DNA of 64,000 nt, taken from positions 186,001 through 250,000 of the forward strand of contig BGZK01000076.1 of NCBI GenBank assembly GCA_005406025.1. The letters run 5' to 3'. The DNA comes from Eumeta japonica. Taxonomy: Eukaryota; Arthropoda; Insecta; Lepidoptera; Psychidae. Positions 1 to 11,630 of the stretch are shown piece by piece; position 1 is the first letter of the stretch; each line of letters opens with the position of its first letter. The notes beneath the pieces are model-generated. The model saw only the letters and a program-made list of their open reading frames with translations, was not told where the DNA came from and did no database searches. The position numbers and the translations under genes were made by a program.

Positions 1-3000
1 TTTGCTCTTATCCGATAAAACAGATCTTTATTGTGTTTCGGTATAATTTTCGAAGCTTTCAGTAATATTTTTTAAGGGATCAACGAATATGGATCACGTT
101 GTATGGGTATACTCCCTAAATAACTTTCAAATTAATCAAAATCTAATATTCAGGTAGTATTCAAAATTTCTTTCACGTGCGATCTTTTATGAAGTAAATG
201 TATATACATATGAAAATTGTAAATAAATGAAATAGATTTCATTTTTATTTATTGAACCATTTTGACAAATAAAAAGCGTTTCAATAACAAACGATACAAA
301 GAGAGGGCTTATAGCTTTCGATGAGCGTTATGGTCGGACTCATTAATCCTTAATAATTTATTTTCATATTATTTTGTTGTTATAAAAGGTTAACGGAACT
401 CAGTTATACATGGGTTATTTTGAAAGTTCTTAGAATATCAAAAACTGAGCAAATTAGCATGTTATTTTTATCACTATGGTTTTGAAGTTAAGGCCCACCA
501 AAGGAAACTTATAACCGAGTATGTTATAAGTTTACTTTTGTCTTAAATGGCAGCGAAAATCAAAGAAAATCATTGCACGAAAATTTTCTCGAGTTAAATT
601 TATGTCAATGCAAGACAAACAATTTTCTTTTTTCCACAATTGTTAAAAATAAATGACAGATGAATGCAAAAGCTTGGCAAAGAGTTGCATTTTTAAATAT
701 TTAGTTTTTTTTTCATTTTATAGTTTCTAAGATTTCTAATTCTAAAAAAAATAAGTATAACCTACGAATAGGATATAGTTTAATAAGAAATCAACAAATA
801 TGGCTCAGTCAAATTAGACTAAAAAAATTATTTTACTAGACATAACTTATAACCAGCTCTTTTAATAGTTATTTTTTGATAAATGCTCAGAAATACTAAT
901 GCTAATAGTAAAAAACGAAAAAAAAAGATTGCGTAATACATATTTTTTTGGAAAACCCCATTGTTTGTTTGTGTTTCATAAGCCAAAAAAATTTTTGTGT
1001 ACAATTAAATTGTTATTAAATTGAAAATTAATTATATTAGACTTTCGCATGTGTGAGTTTTTTAATAAAACTGTTGTGAAGATTTGATGCTTAATGATCA
1101 AATGTAATAATTTTGTTTATTCCAATAAGTTACTTGAATGTTTTGTATTAATTTAAATACTCATTAATTAAACTTTTGTTGCTTAAGAAATGTATTTTTA
1201 TCTACAAAACAGCAATCTTTTAGCTATATATAATAATATAAATCAGTTCACATGTACAATTAAAGTAGCTGTTAGTTGGGATACATAAAAAATTGTTAAA
1301 TTTACTTTATCTCACCGATTGACTTATAAAATACAATATGAAAAACTACAATTATGATTGTATAACACGTGGGTAGACGACAACAAGTATAGATTGTTGA
1401 GCGGACGTGGATCGCCGCTTACCGGTGAGGTTACTTCCGGGTAACTTTGTTCAATTTCTTAAAAATGACAACACGTATTGACGTTATACCATTATTAAGC
1501 ATATCCAATTAGTTCATTTTTTAGCATATTTTTCTGCATAAATCCATTTTTTTTTAATTTCACTTCCGCTTTTTTAAACATTTAATTTTTAGTAAATTTT
1601 CTTCACATTCAATGCAATATGAAATGTTTAAAGAAAATTTCATTCTTTTTTTCTCAGGTTAGTCATTTTATTTCTGCTGAGCTATTATGTAATAAAATAT
1701 GCATTAAGGTGTGAACCTAAAAGCGGAAACAATATATGCAATAAAATGCACTTATAAAGGGAATCCCAAGGCCTAATTTAGTAATAATAGGAAAGCTGCA
1801 CTTACTAGAACCGTCACAACGTCACTGTTCATATTGTATTTTATTATCCATAACAACAACATAGTCATTTTTTTAACAACACCTTCCTCAACCAACTTTA
1901 CAGCGCACTGGGCGCGCACGATGCCAATACAAATATGTATTGCATTGCAATAGTTTGACGGCGGCACCGCCGAGCTCTTCAAAATGAAAATTTGGAATCG
2001 TTGTGAAATTGGCTTCAAAGTCGAGACTGATAAGGCGGTGCAGTGCCTAGGTTTTGTGCCTACGTGCAAAGCTTACTAAATGTAGACGGGCACGATATTT
2101 ACTGGTCTTTTTAATATCTTCAGATATTTTACACTTCCTAAACTTCGTTTCGGATTTATAGTAACATATTTATTTATATCAATTTAGTATCGTGAATAGA
2201 TTCAGGTCGTTCGGGAGTCAATAAGCCACGTCAATTTTTGGCATATTATCAAAAATTAGACGATATAACAATAATGCGGCCTAACAAACAGTTTAATCAA
2301 ATATACTTAGAAGGTCCAATCTCCGTAAATGTGTTTGTCCTGAACCGTAAAAGATTAATAGGGTTTATGACTTTTATAATTGAAATTGATGAATGATGCC
2401 AAAGCATTTTCCGATATTGAGAGAGTTTAGTTTAACGTACATCATTGTTATATCCAGTCGAAGTCCTTTAAACCACAAAACAATCATTCTTTGAAAACCT
2501 TGAGGTTGTCTGCGTAAAGAAAGAAGAGAGGCTTTGATTGCGCATAATCAAATGATTTATGCATACATTAAAAAATGAAGGACCCTGGCGCGAACCGGCA
2601 AAATAGGCTTCGGAATAGATGTGTGAACCTCAAGTGTAACAAGTGGACTTATTTTGTTGAAATAAAACACGATTTAGTGAAAAAGGCTTACGAAAATTAC
2701 ATGAGATAACAATTTATCACACATTGAAACGTGATTGACACGATCAAATGCTGTGCTAAAGCCAATATAGATGGAGTCAGCTCGATTTCTAATTGAAAAT
2801 ACTCTACATAAAAATGATATTCTAGGACATCAGTAGATGTAGACAGATTTTAAACAGAACGTTGCTATTTTAGTGATAGCAACAATTAGAAACGGTTATA
2901 AAAAATACGAAATTATTAGTGATCAACACAAATTAACTATATTATTCTAAGATATACTTATACTATTCTAAGATATTCAGAACATGTTTCCGGAAATAAA

Positions 3001-3590
3001 AGAAAGTACTTCATGAGATACAGTATCTTTCTATTGATCTAGCTGTATCAATTTATTCAGAACACTGTGATTTGCAATAGCAAAACCAGACAAAACTTAT
3101 CGTTAACTTTAGTTTAATCATCATTTAGTTACTGAGTCATTACCGCCATTAATTTTAGTTAACAAATGTGTTGTATTGAGAGAAGGGGAGCTGTAAAAGA
3201 CGAATAAAAATAAAAAAAAATATTTCACAAGTGCCATGATCTTCAGGAGAGTTACAACCATGGTAATTCAAAATTTTTTGGAACAGTAACATTACGGCTT
3301 CTGTTTTTTATTATACAAAGCGCAAGAAAAATTCAACGTTATCATTCTCAATGGAGTATTCAGCTGACGATAAAAATTTATTATGGCATTTATTTATTAG
3401 TGATTTGCGCTTTGCACAAAGTCAACGAAATTCGTAGTAATCGCGCCGCTTTTCAAATTTCTCAAAGCGTAGTTGCAATGGCTAGTTGTTATTTCGAGCA
3501 GTGTATTTTTTAAGAGAATTGTAATACCATAAATATTATATCCGATATTGATTATTTTATATACATATAAAACTAGGAATTACTTATTTC
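1..3590. other. AT-rich noncoding stretch, no gene seen
   Basis: The sequence is AT-rich, with many homopolymer A and T runs and stop codons in all frames. No family, RNA gene or repeat was recognised. A less AT-rich patch lies around 1370-1450 and another around 1900-2070. The second holds a minus-strand reading frame of about 98 codons that has no ATG at its start and resembles no family I know. Confidence 0.6.
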
Positions 3591-4682
3591 GAAACGTTCA
3601 GAGCGTAGAATGAGATGGTCTTTGACCATCCTTACCGCGGGCGAATTGACCTAGAAGCCATTAACTTAGACAAGGTCGTTATCACCGTTCTGACGAAGGT
3701 GGTGGTAAGCAAGCCTCAATCTCCACTGTACCGGAGTTGGGGGATTAATCAGGCCCTTTAATATGAAGAAGCTAGATCCTGAGAGGGTATACATTAACGG
3801 TTGAGTGATTCTATATCAGGAAATTGGTTGCGACATATTGAAATAAAGAAACCGAAGTGAGTCTGTGACTTGACTAGTTTACCGACAATTTTACGAAACA
3901 CTGAAAATGATGTAGAATACGGAACCCTTAATGTGTAGTTTAGATACGCACTTGAGACGACCATAGAATTAGGAGGCCACGAAAACGATCCTAATTGGCC
4001 GATACTCAATCCATTTCGCGGAAGTCGACTACGGCGCCAAGCAAATACAATAATGACATCAGAAAAACCTTTGGAGGTGTATAAATGAGGTCATGTGTAC
4101 CTTCAATATGCGTACAAGCACATACACTACAATCGGTTGGATAGATTATGTGGAGATACTGACAACTTCTATGTCTGATTTTGACATTTTTGGAAAAAGT
4201 CGTTATCCCATAACTTGTATGTTTGAAAAAAATATTATCATATGGTTAATTAATATTTATCAACACTTTCATCGAGTTAATGTAAAATATGATTTACTGC
4301 GTTAAAAAATTGTTCACTTTTGGATTAAAGTTGAAGAACACAGTTGAACATGAGTGAACTCAGTCGCAATAAGATATTTAACTCAATTCAAATGCTAACT
4401 TCTTGGCAATTGCTAACTAATAAATTTTCTGTTACATGCTCCACGTAACTACATTTTCACACTAAAGTTTCGTATATAATGAATTTAAAGAAGACCTATT
4501 TTTGTATTCTGTTAAATTATTGTTTTGATGATCGTAATAGAATGATTTTAGGCCATTGAATATACTTAGAAAAGAAATTCTGACTTGAGCCAAAAATACG
4601 TGAACAAATTAATTAAATTTTAATGAATTTAATGTAACGGAGTAATTAGCAGATCATGACTTTTTTTATGAGATTTTCGAGA
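3591..4682. other. noncoding stretch, no gene seen
   Basis: Composition is slightly richer in GC between 3600 and 4030. Short open frames occur on both strands (for example 3794-4009 minus and 4093-4305 plus), but neither shows a recognisable domain, so I treat them as chance frames. The patch could be a decayed repeat. Confidence 0.5.
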
Positions 4683-4770
4683 AGCAAATGGGTATTCGAA
4701 CTACCAGATAGATAGTAGGTGATCATCGCCTCCCATGAACACTCGCAGCTCGAGAGGACTTAGTCAGTTA
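4683..4770 (+). repeat. fragment of a short lepidopteran dispersed element
   Basis: The block GGTGATCATCGCCTCCCATG followed by AACACTCGCAG resembles the segment at 40605-40632 and the reverse complement of 41770-41850. It is preceded by TATTCGAACTACC, which reads on the minus strand like the B box of a tRNA-derived promoter. That combination is common at the ends of lepidopteran SINE-type repeats. Only the core is preserved and the borders are not visible. Confidence 0.45.
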
Positions 4771-5689
4771 CTATTCTGTAATTTTCAATACAGATGTACC
4801 CCGGAATAATCAGTGTTTAATATTTGATATGACGGCGGGGATCATTCGCTATAATTAACGCACAACTAAGACCTTTGCTCTCTTTAATTTAAACGACCAA
4901 TAAGAATTAATTGCGGGCGAAAATTTATTATTTCCGAGCTATATCCAGACGCGTCCGAACCAAATGTCGGAAAAAAAAAAAATTACGTACAGTCAAAAAT
5001 AGCGCCATCTGGCGTCGACCGAAAGAAATCAACACGTGCCTGACACGTTTTGTTTCATTTTGTGTTCAATGGAACATAATGGATTTCATTTTGTTCCGAT
5101 CGATCTCAAGCAGCATACCATCACAGTTAGATATCATTCAAAAAGCAACTTTTTAAGAGATATCCTATTTTTTTTTAATAAAATATGATGTATAACAATT
5201 TCACGATCGGATGTATTTTGATCCGTAGGACGAGTTAATTTTTTCATATACATCGATTCTAAGAGAAGATAATCAAATTTTAAGACTAGTTAAGTCAAGC
5301 AACAAAGGAGCGATACGAACCGATTTGGAAATTGGAGAAAATAATATTTATATAAATTTTGTAATTCAGTTCGGTGCCTGTTCAACATTTTCTAAATTTA
5401 CTAAGTTATGGTGCGAAAATTATTTTATTAAACCATTTTGACGCTCATTTCATTGTCAATATGATTTATGCGAACATGCCGAACAGCTAGATTTTATATA
5501 TAACAAGAAAGAGATAAAAAAATAGCCGTTGGCGGCCCATAATCTCCTTGTACAGTTTGTATCGGATTCGGTTATAACTATTAGGCAGATGGACGACGCG
5601 TTTGAGTATTCAGCGGCCCGCAATAGAAGATTCATGGTTCAAGGTGATCGATGTGTAATAAAAAGGTTGTGGGAGGGTAAGGCTTAGCG
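4771..5689. other. AT-rich noncoding stretch, no gene seen
   Basis: A short open frame (4911-5156, plus) has no recognisable domain and begins at a non-ATG codon. Nothing else stands out. Confidence 0.5.
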
Positions 5690-6250
5690 ATGCGGAGGTC
5701 GAGCTTAACGGAATATTTTTCATCATTTAGAGCTCACTTCACAGTCGTTCCACCGACACTGCATTCGTATTTTGCGATATCACATTTTCGGTGTGTCGCC
5801 CCCTCCATTCGCGTCCGTTTAATAAGATAAAGCGCTGTCACTAATGATCGCACAGGACTACGCAATATCGATATCGTTATGCAACCAGAACACTTTCGTA
5901 GTCAAATCCACTCCCGCGCCCCCTCGCCCTCTCAGACCGTAGCCGAATTCCTCGCGTACGGCGGAACGGAAGTATCGTTAGAAAGGAAGGCGCTTCTTAA
6001 ATTAATATAATACGAGGAAAGGCAAACAGTTGCGTATTTCTTCTGGCGGCGGGTCCCTTGACCCAATTTTCATTCTGACCTGATTCAGTGCGCCCCGCGC
6101 GAAGAATAGGGACGTCATATCGCTTGCGCGTCGCCCGGTTTTTGATTGCACGAGTGTAATTATTGTCGATTTTCAGGCAGATGTTTACCTCGTCTGTTTA
6201 TCTGCGAACCTGAGATATTCACCAACGTGCAGTACGTGATTGAGCCACGA
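5690..6250. promoter_or_regulatory. mixed-composition block, possible regulatory DNA
   Basis: Compared with its flanks this block has far fewer homopolymer runs and more CG dinucleotides (for example CCCGCGCCCCCTCGCCC around 5912 and GCGCGTCGCCCGG around 6127). It contains no long reading frame. It also holds GATA-type sites and two forkhead-like sites (see 6177-6205). Such islands of high complexity in AT-rich insect DNA are often conserved regulatory sequence. That reading is inference, because no alignment could be made. Confidence 0.35.
6177..6205. promoter_or_regulatory. paired forkhead-like motifs inside a short inverted repeat
   Basis: GCAGAT (6177-6182) and its exact reverse complement ATCTGC (6200-6205) bracket two same-direction motifs, TGTTTAC (6182-6188) and TGTTTAT (6195-6201), spaced 13 bp apart. 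TGTTTAC is the core recognised by forkhead-family factors. Function is not demonstrated. The same segment starts just after TTTTCAG, which also looks like a splice acceptor. Confidence 0.25.
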
Positions 6251-7971
6251 GTGGGTACTGTGTGAAAACAAAACGCGAACGCTATTAAACGTTTATTAGA
6301 AATGCTCTTTGCGATCATATCGCGATATGGTAATTATTCCATTAATTCTTTTACTATCGATAACGGAACGAAGATAGCCATAAACAAGTGCTAGGCACAC
6401 GATTCGAGAAGCTGGTGACATAAAAATTATACATGTATTCTTTACTTTGTTACCTAGATAAGACACGAGAATTTCAAATCTGTGAAGGTCATAGTTGCAT
6501 TTGGACTTTTAAGTTTAATCTTTAAATTAAACGATGCCTAGGTGCTGTGTTTCAATGACTGATTAATTCAATACAGTTCCTCTGAGTGATGTGGACAAAA
6601 AATTAAAATTCATTGACATATTTGGTCTGAATATTCTAACTTTTTTTTAGTATTCACTTCATATTATTTTTATGGATAAAAACACTTCACATAAATATTG
6701 TTTTTTCAGTTACATATAAAGCAAAAAAAAAAAGCAAAAACTTCTTAATACACATATTTTGAACACCATACGACTCGATGCGTTACTTTTATGCACAATA
6801 AATGTGCTTAAATTACAGTCTAATGACGTTCATGAACACACAATACATTCGAAAAAACCACAATTTGCCAGATCAAAAACTCGTAAAGGCAAACCGAAGT
6901 CGTGGATAAAAGCCGGGGGAAGGGGCGAGGAGCGAAGTGGGGGAGCCCTGCTGATAATAAATCAGCCCTGCAACCTTGCGAGGACGCGCAGATGCGTGTG
7001 AGTTGGCAGCACTGGGTTAAATGTTTCTTGTGCCTTATGCACTTACGGCTTTCTATAATAGTGAGACGTCACCTTTCGTAAGACGTCAAGTCAAGTGCGT
7101 ATCCAAAAATATAAATGTTGCATTAAAACAAGTTAAATTTGTACGCTATTGAATATACTTGTATTTTTTAATTATAAACGGTTTCATCAAAAATTTTATT
7201 TAAATTAAAGTACTTAAATTATTTTTAATTTAAGTAGAAACTGACTTAATCCTGCAATTCATGAATTTTTTTCTTGACAAACTTTGATATAATGATATAA
7301 AAAAAAATGAAAAGGATTTGAAAAATGTACTTAAATAATAAATAATAATAATAATAAAGAGTAATTATGTAGAAATCATAGCAGTGGAGATCCCAATTCT
7401 CTCGGTCTGAAATAACGAAATTTGGGGTGGGTGTAGCTATAAGTGGTGTGATCAAATTTGACTTAACGACGACGTAGAGCGTGTAAGGTCACTACAGTAT
7501 ACATGGTATTTCAAACTGTGTCAACGAAATAAGCATCTTTTCTCGTCAATATCTTAATTTTACATAGAGACAAACAATTACAGTTCAAAGTTGAATTTTA
7601 GCTATGCACCCGTCACGCTCTAAAAGATACAATAACTTGAGTATTAAAAGCTTTAAGAAAGAAATATCAATAAGAATATTATAAATTATAAAATAATTAT
7701 TCTTCGTGATCAACAAACTTAATTAAATCTATACAAATAAAAACAAACAAAAAACAAAACTGAACCGCTCTATCAACAAATAAAAATTACGTTTGTGGCT
7801 CACTTAAAAGAAAAAAAAATGTGTTTCTTTTTGATACTTCTTTAGGTGCGACATGAAAGTTACTAGCTTATTTTTTCTGACGGAAATAATGTTCATTAAA
7901 ATCTATGGTCTGTTAAGGCAACTGTGCCTTAGTAATTTAAATTTCTAATTTGTTCACAAAGCAGAAATATG
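6251..7971. other. AT-rich noncoding stretch with one CG-richer patch
   Basis: No gene is recognised. The patch 6870-7020 is less AT-rich and carries an 80-codon frame (6759-7001, plus) without any recognisable domain. Paired GACGTC motifs occur at 7067-7088. Confidence 0.5.
7340..7357. repeat. AAT microsatellite
   Basis: A run of about six AAT/ATA triplets, readable directly in the sequence. Confidence 0.8.
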
Positions 7972-8034
7972 AAAATTCAAAGTGGCCAGTATTAAAAAAT
8001 GACAAGTTTTTGAATACTGGCCACTTTGAATTTT
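7972..8034. repeat. perfect 22-bp inverted repeat (hairpin)
   Basis: The left arm 7972-7993 (beginning AAAATTCAAAGTGGCC) and right arm 8013-8034 (ending GGCCACTTTGAATTTT) are exact reverse complements over 22 bp. The spacer is 19 bp. Within the spacer a further A5/T5 pairing is possible with one bulged G, giving a stem of about 27 bp. It could be a miniature inverted-repeat element or a hairpin transcript. No target-site duplication was identified. Confidence 0.8.
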
Positions 8035-10080
8035 AATAGTAGACCCCTAATTTATTTATCAATAAACAGCTGTATCCTTGGCACCGGCTGACTGGACATA
8101 AAATGAATTCGTTCATTTTTTTTTGATCAATTTCTCTTTAAATGATGGTTCCGATCCTAGTCTATAGTATTAACCTTTAACATAACTTATTGATTTTTAC
8201 TTTGTTCGTAATAACTGCAGCAATATCAAACGAAGTAGTTTAATTACAATCACGCTTAAAGGTTGAACGCGTCAATAAGTTATTATTTTATTTTTTAAAC
8301 AAATAGGCTTTGTATATACAATGATTTAAAAACAACAGCCCAATTCATCGGTGCGAACATTTCGCAGGGTTCGATAAAATACAATTTTATTTATATTTCG
8401 ATATTAACAATGAAGTTTATCTTCAAAGTATCGTATCGATGCATTAATTTTGACGGAATGTCAATAGAGATATGGGCGTACCGTCAAAGAAATACCTTTC
8501 TGAAATAATGCACAAATATAGCAAACAAATGAGCTGCGAACATTCTATTAGCAATATATTATTGCATCTAGTATTCACTACCCCGTCGCAGTGTATTCAC
8601 TTCTAGAATCTTCTTATTACAGACCGTGGAGGCTGGGCTATGAGGCAATGCGGGCCGACGGCTTAACTCGACGGTATTGTATTGTTGAATTATATGAATT
8701 GTACATAAACTAAAATGTTACTAACGCTATGTAAACAGTACAAACGCCTTACTAAATCAGCCTACCAGTTTGCATGTGACGCATTATGAAGCCATCTCGG
8801 CCGGTTGTTAGCTTGTACACAGTCTACGAACAACGTTAGATGGTTTTTAGAGATCTCCGATATTTCTATGCACAAAATAGCGTACTTTAACTATAGTCTT
8901 TGTCACGCTGCCCCTATTGATTGAGATTTGAAGAACTTTTAGTATTGTAACATAATAATAAAAATTAATAAAATAATTCGTTTTTTTATATCGAAGCCGG
9001 CCTCCCATCGTTGATATTTCACTGCAAAGTCGAAAAATTGGATAACACTGTTCTGTCTTCTAATAACTAGCGATGTGTTGAAAGGTGCAGAATTCGATGC
9101 ACTGCAGTGGTAATCTAGTATTTAGCGTTTAGTTATTGCAATATAAATAGCACGATAATATTGTATTTGTTAAAAGTGTCAATTTTCATGGCAATCGGTT
9201 GAAAAGTGTACGAGTTGATGAGCGGCAGCATCATCTGCTAGCGAGTCGCAGCAAAATGCATAGCATAAAAGCCTACTTCATAAAAAAACCCCTTGTATTT
9301 ATCAAAATTTACGGTAATGGATCAAACGTTGTGTGAGTTTATGAATCACAAACAAATGCTATTAACGATTTTTTGAAATGAAAAATAAATAGATTTATTT
9401 ATATATATTTAAAGATTTAAGAAATTTCTGTGCGAGCATAAATGTGTAATTACGATTTTGTATTTACCTTAAATTCAATTAACATACGTACGTAGACAGA
9501 TTTCGATGTGTTTCCAGAAAGTTAATTTTTAAAACGGAATACGCTTTCGTTCGGTCTAATTACGCCATTAATTTTTATTTCAATATGCCATTACATCCTC
9601 ATAACGGCCTTCGTTGTTTTTTTTTTATTTTACAAATTAAAATCGTCTCGCCAACTCCGACTACCCAACGACTTTTTTTCGACTACAGCTCACATCGAAC
9701 GGACTACGAAAATGAGGACTAACTAATGAGAGGCCGCCGACTCGTTTTGGTAACGTATAGATGAAAAAAAAAGAAAGACAGAATCGATCTATAATAATTT
9801 ATGATGGGAGCGCGCGCAGTCGTACACAGTCTGTATTTTTTTTATCACCATATTACCTCCTAAAGACGGACATAGACATAGGCACATCTCCGTACAAAAG
9901 GAGTCCTAACAATTTCAAACCTACCAAAATATACATTCGGATAGCACACACGAACGATATCGCCGAAACAGAAAACATCATTGTTTCGCGATAACGCGTT
10001 TCACACTCGTACATACGAACGTATAGATATTTTTCCCTCTTCACACATAATTTTCATGCAAAAATCTAATGCCTCCGCTT
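8035..10080. other. AT-rich noncoding stretch, no gene seen
   Basis: No recognisable gene or repeat. Moderately complex sequence occurs around 8600-8900 and 9640-9750. The plus frame 9761-9994 and the overlapping minus frame 9853-10044 show no domain. Confidence 0.5.
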
Positions 10081-10084
10081 CGTA

Positions 10085-10150
10085 GGCCTTACCCCCCCTC
10101 TGTACCCACTCCCTCACCCCCCCACACGCCGCACGGTGAGGGGTGGGGGG
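10085..10150. repeat. C-run/G-run hairpin
   Basis: C-rich sequence around 10090-10125 (ending CCCTCACCCCCCCAC) is followed by GTGAGGGGTGGGGGG (10136-10150). CCCTCAC and GTGAGGG pair exactly, and the stem extends with a bulge to about 12 bp. The strand asymmetry and G runs also allow other secondary structures. Confidence 0.5.
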
Positions 10151-10164
10151 ATTTAAATGTATGC

Positions 10165-10180
10165 GTGTGTGTGTGTGTGT
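10165..10180. repeat. GT microsatellite
   Basis: Eight GT dinucleotides in a row, next to further alternating purine-pyrimidine sequence. Confidence 0.8.
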
Positions 10181-10293
10181 ACGCAATTTTTGATCAATAC
10201 TTAAAAATTAACCGAACCCGGCGGGGGCTAGTTTTTAAAATTACTCTGCGCATGTCCTGATTTTTAATCAGCCTCCCTTCGGCCGTTTGCGGG

Positions 10294-10311
10294 CGCGTAT
10301 GTACATACGCG
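10294..10311. repeat. 18-bp perfect palindrome
   Basis: CGCGTATGTACATACGCG reads the same on both strands. It sits in a region (10285-10400) rich in alternating purine-pyrimidine TACG/TACA steps. Confidence 0.8.
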
Positions 10312-11237
10312 TATTTATATCGGTACATGTACGCATGTGTGCGTACGTTAATTATGTACGGATCGTGGAAATGTATGTATAGGGATGTTTCGTACATACT
10401 TATGTATTGTCTCCCTCTCTTGGTTTTAATGTCGGATATCACATAGTTGATGCTTACAGTGTCAACTTATTATTTGATACAAAGTTATAATAGACGTCAA
10501 TTTTAGTAATTACTGGCTTATACACGGGTGAAATTCCTCAAATGGTTATAAAAAAAAAAAAAATTATCCATTTTATAGAGTATGATAATAAATAATTTCG
10601 TCTATTTAAAATTATATTTTGCAAATTGATCGTATATGTAGTGAACCTGGTTTTACACTGCAATCAGGAGGATCTGACAGGGCTAATTTTCGTTTGTAGT
10701 TGAAAGATAATCAAATAAAAGGCCGTTTCAATGTAATTTGATGATTGGGCCAGAATTTTTCTTCTCACAAATAAATTCTTCAATGGCCATAACGTCGATT
10801 TAAAGCTGCGAGTGTGACGAGATGTGACAGAGAAATTGTCTAAATTTTTCACAGTGATGGACTCGTGAAATCGACTCCATTTACAAAAATCGTTTTCAAA
10901 AAAATTTGTTATTTGCCTAGAATGGAAAAATCTTCAATTTTAACTCATTAGTTATTTTTATTTGTATTTAAACTGAAAGCTTATAAAAAATGCATTAAGT
11001 CAAAAGTAAATGAGCTCATATACCAATTGAGCTAAAATATGAAATTGGTGTTGAAATAGTAGATCTTTAAGGATTAATATTAGAATTTGATGTTCCTAGC
11101 AATGGTGGCAAAATAGTCAGCGTCTTATTTTAGAGTCAAAAGGCAACCGATTCAATAGCTCACCCCAAGGAAATTGACCGATAATTTTAAACACAAACCA
11201 TTTGCTCTATGCCTCAAAGACCACGGTAAGCCTTAGA
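10312..11237. other. AT-rich noncoding stretch, no gene seen
   Basis: No gene is recognised. On the minus strand, 11015-11035 reads TTAGCTCAATTGGTATATGA, which resembles a tRNA A box, but no matching B box was found at the expected distance. Confidence 0.5.
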
Positions 11238-11630
11238 CCATCAATCATCACCGTCATTGGTAGCCAATAGCCCATAAGTGACGACGTCAGACTTTCATCG
11301 ATCGTCAAAGTCGTCCGTCATTAGAACTTCCTAAGCAACATTATTGCATGATCATCGATTGTCACAGTCGTCGGTTATTAGCAGTTCCTAAGTGACGACA
11401 TGCGACGTTCGTCGACCGTCATTGTCGTCTGCCATTAATAGCTCCTAAGTGACAACGTTCGACGTTCATCGGTTGTCATCGCCGTTTCTCATTAGCAGTC
11501 CTCAAGTGACAGCATGCGATGTACATCGATCTTCATTGGCGTCTATCTTCAATAGCCCCTAAGTGACAATGGCGGACGTTCGTCGACTGTCATCGTGGTC
11601 CGTCATAAGCTGTTCTTAAATGACACGTCT
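11238..11630. repeat. 57-bp minisatellite, about 6.8 diverged copies
   Basis: The anchor TAAGTGAC (or a close variant) recurs at 11275, 11332, 11389, 11446, 11503, 11560 and 11617, exactly 57 bp apart each time. A decayed half copy precedes it from about 11238. Each unit contains an ATCGAT or GTCGAC-like core followed by GTCAT and GTCGTC blocks. Units differ by scattered substitutions, yet there is no net insertion or deletion. 57 is a multiple of three, but stop codons interrupt the frames that I checked, so it is probably not coding. Confidence 0.9.

Noticed and set aside
1773..2069. 98-codon minus-strand frame with a GTAAGT donor-like site at its 3' side (exon edge about 1806)
   Set aside because: It has no ATG at the start and no recognised domain. 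GTAAGT words are common, so there is not enough to call an exon.
6176..6270. Splice-acceptor-like TTTTCAG followed by about 30 open codons
   Set aside because: The frame ends quickly and matches no known protein. The sites there fit regulatory DNA equally well.
10998..11035. tRNA-like A box on the minus strand
   Set aside because: No B box or cloverleaf could be found at the right distance.
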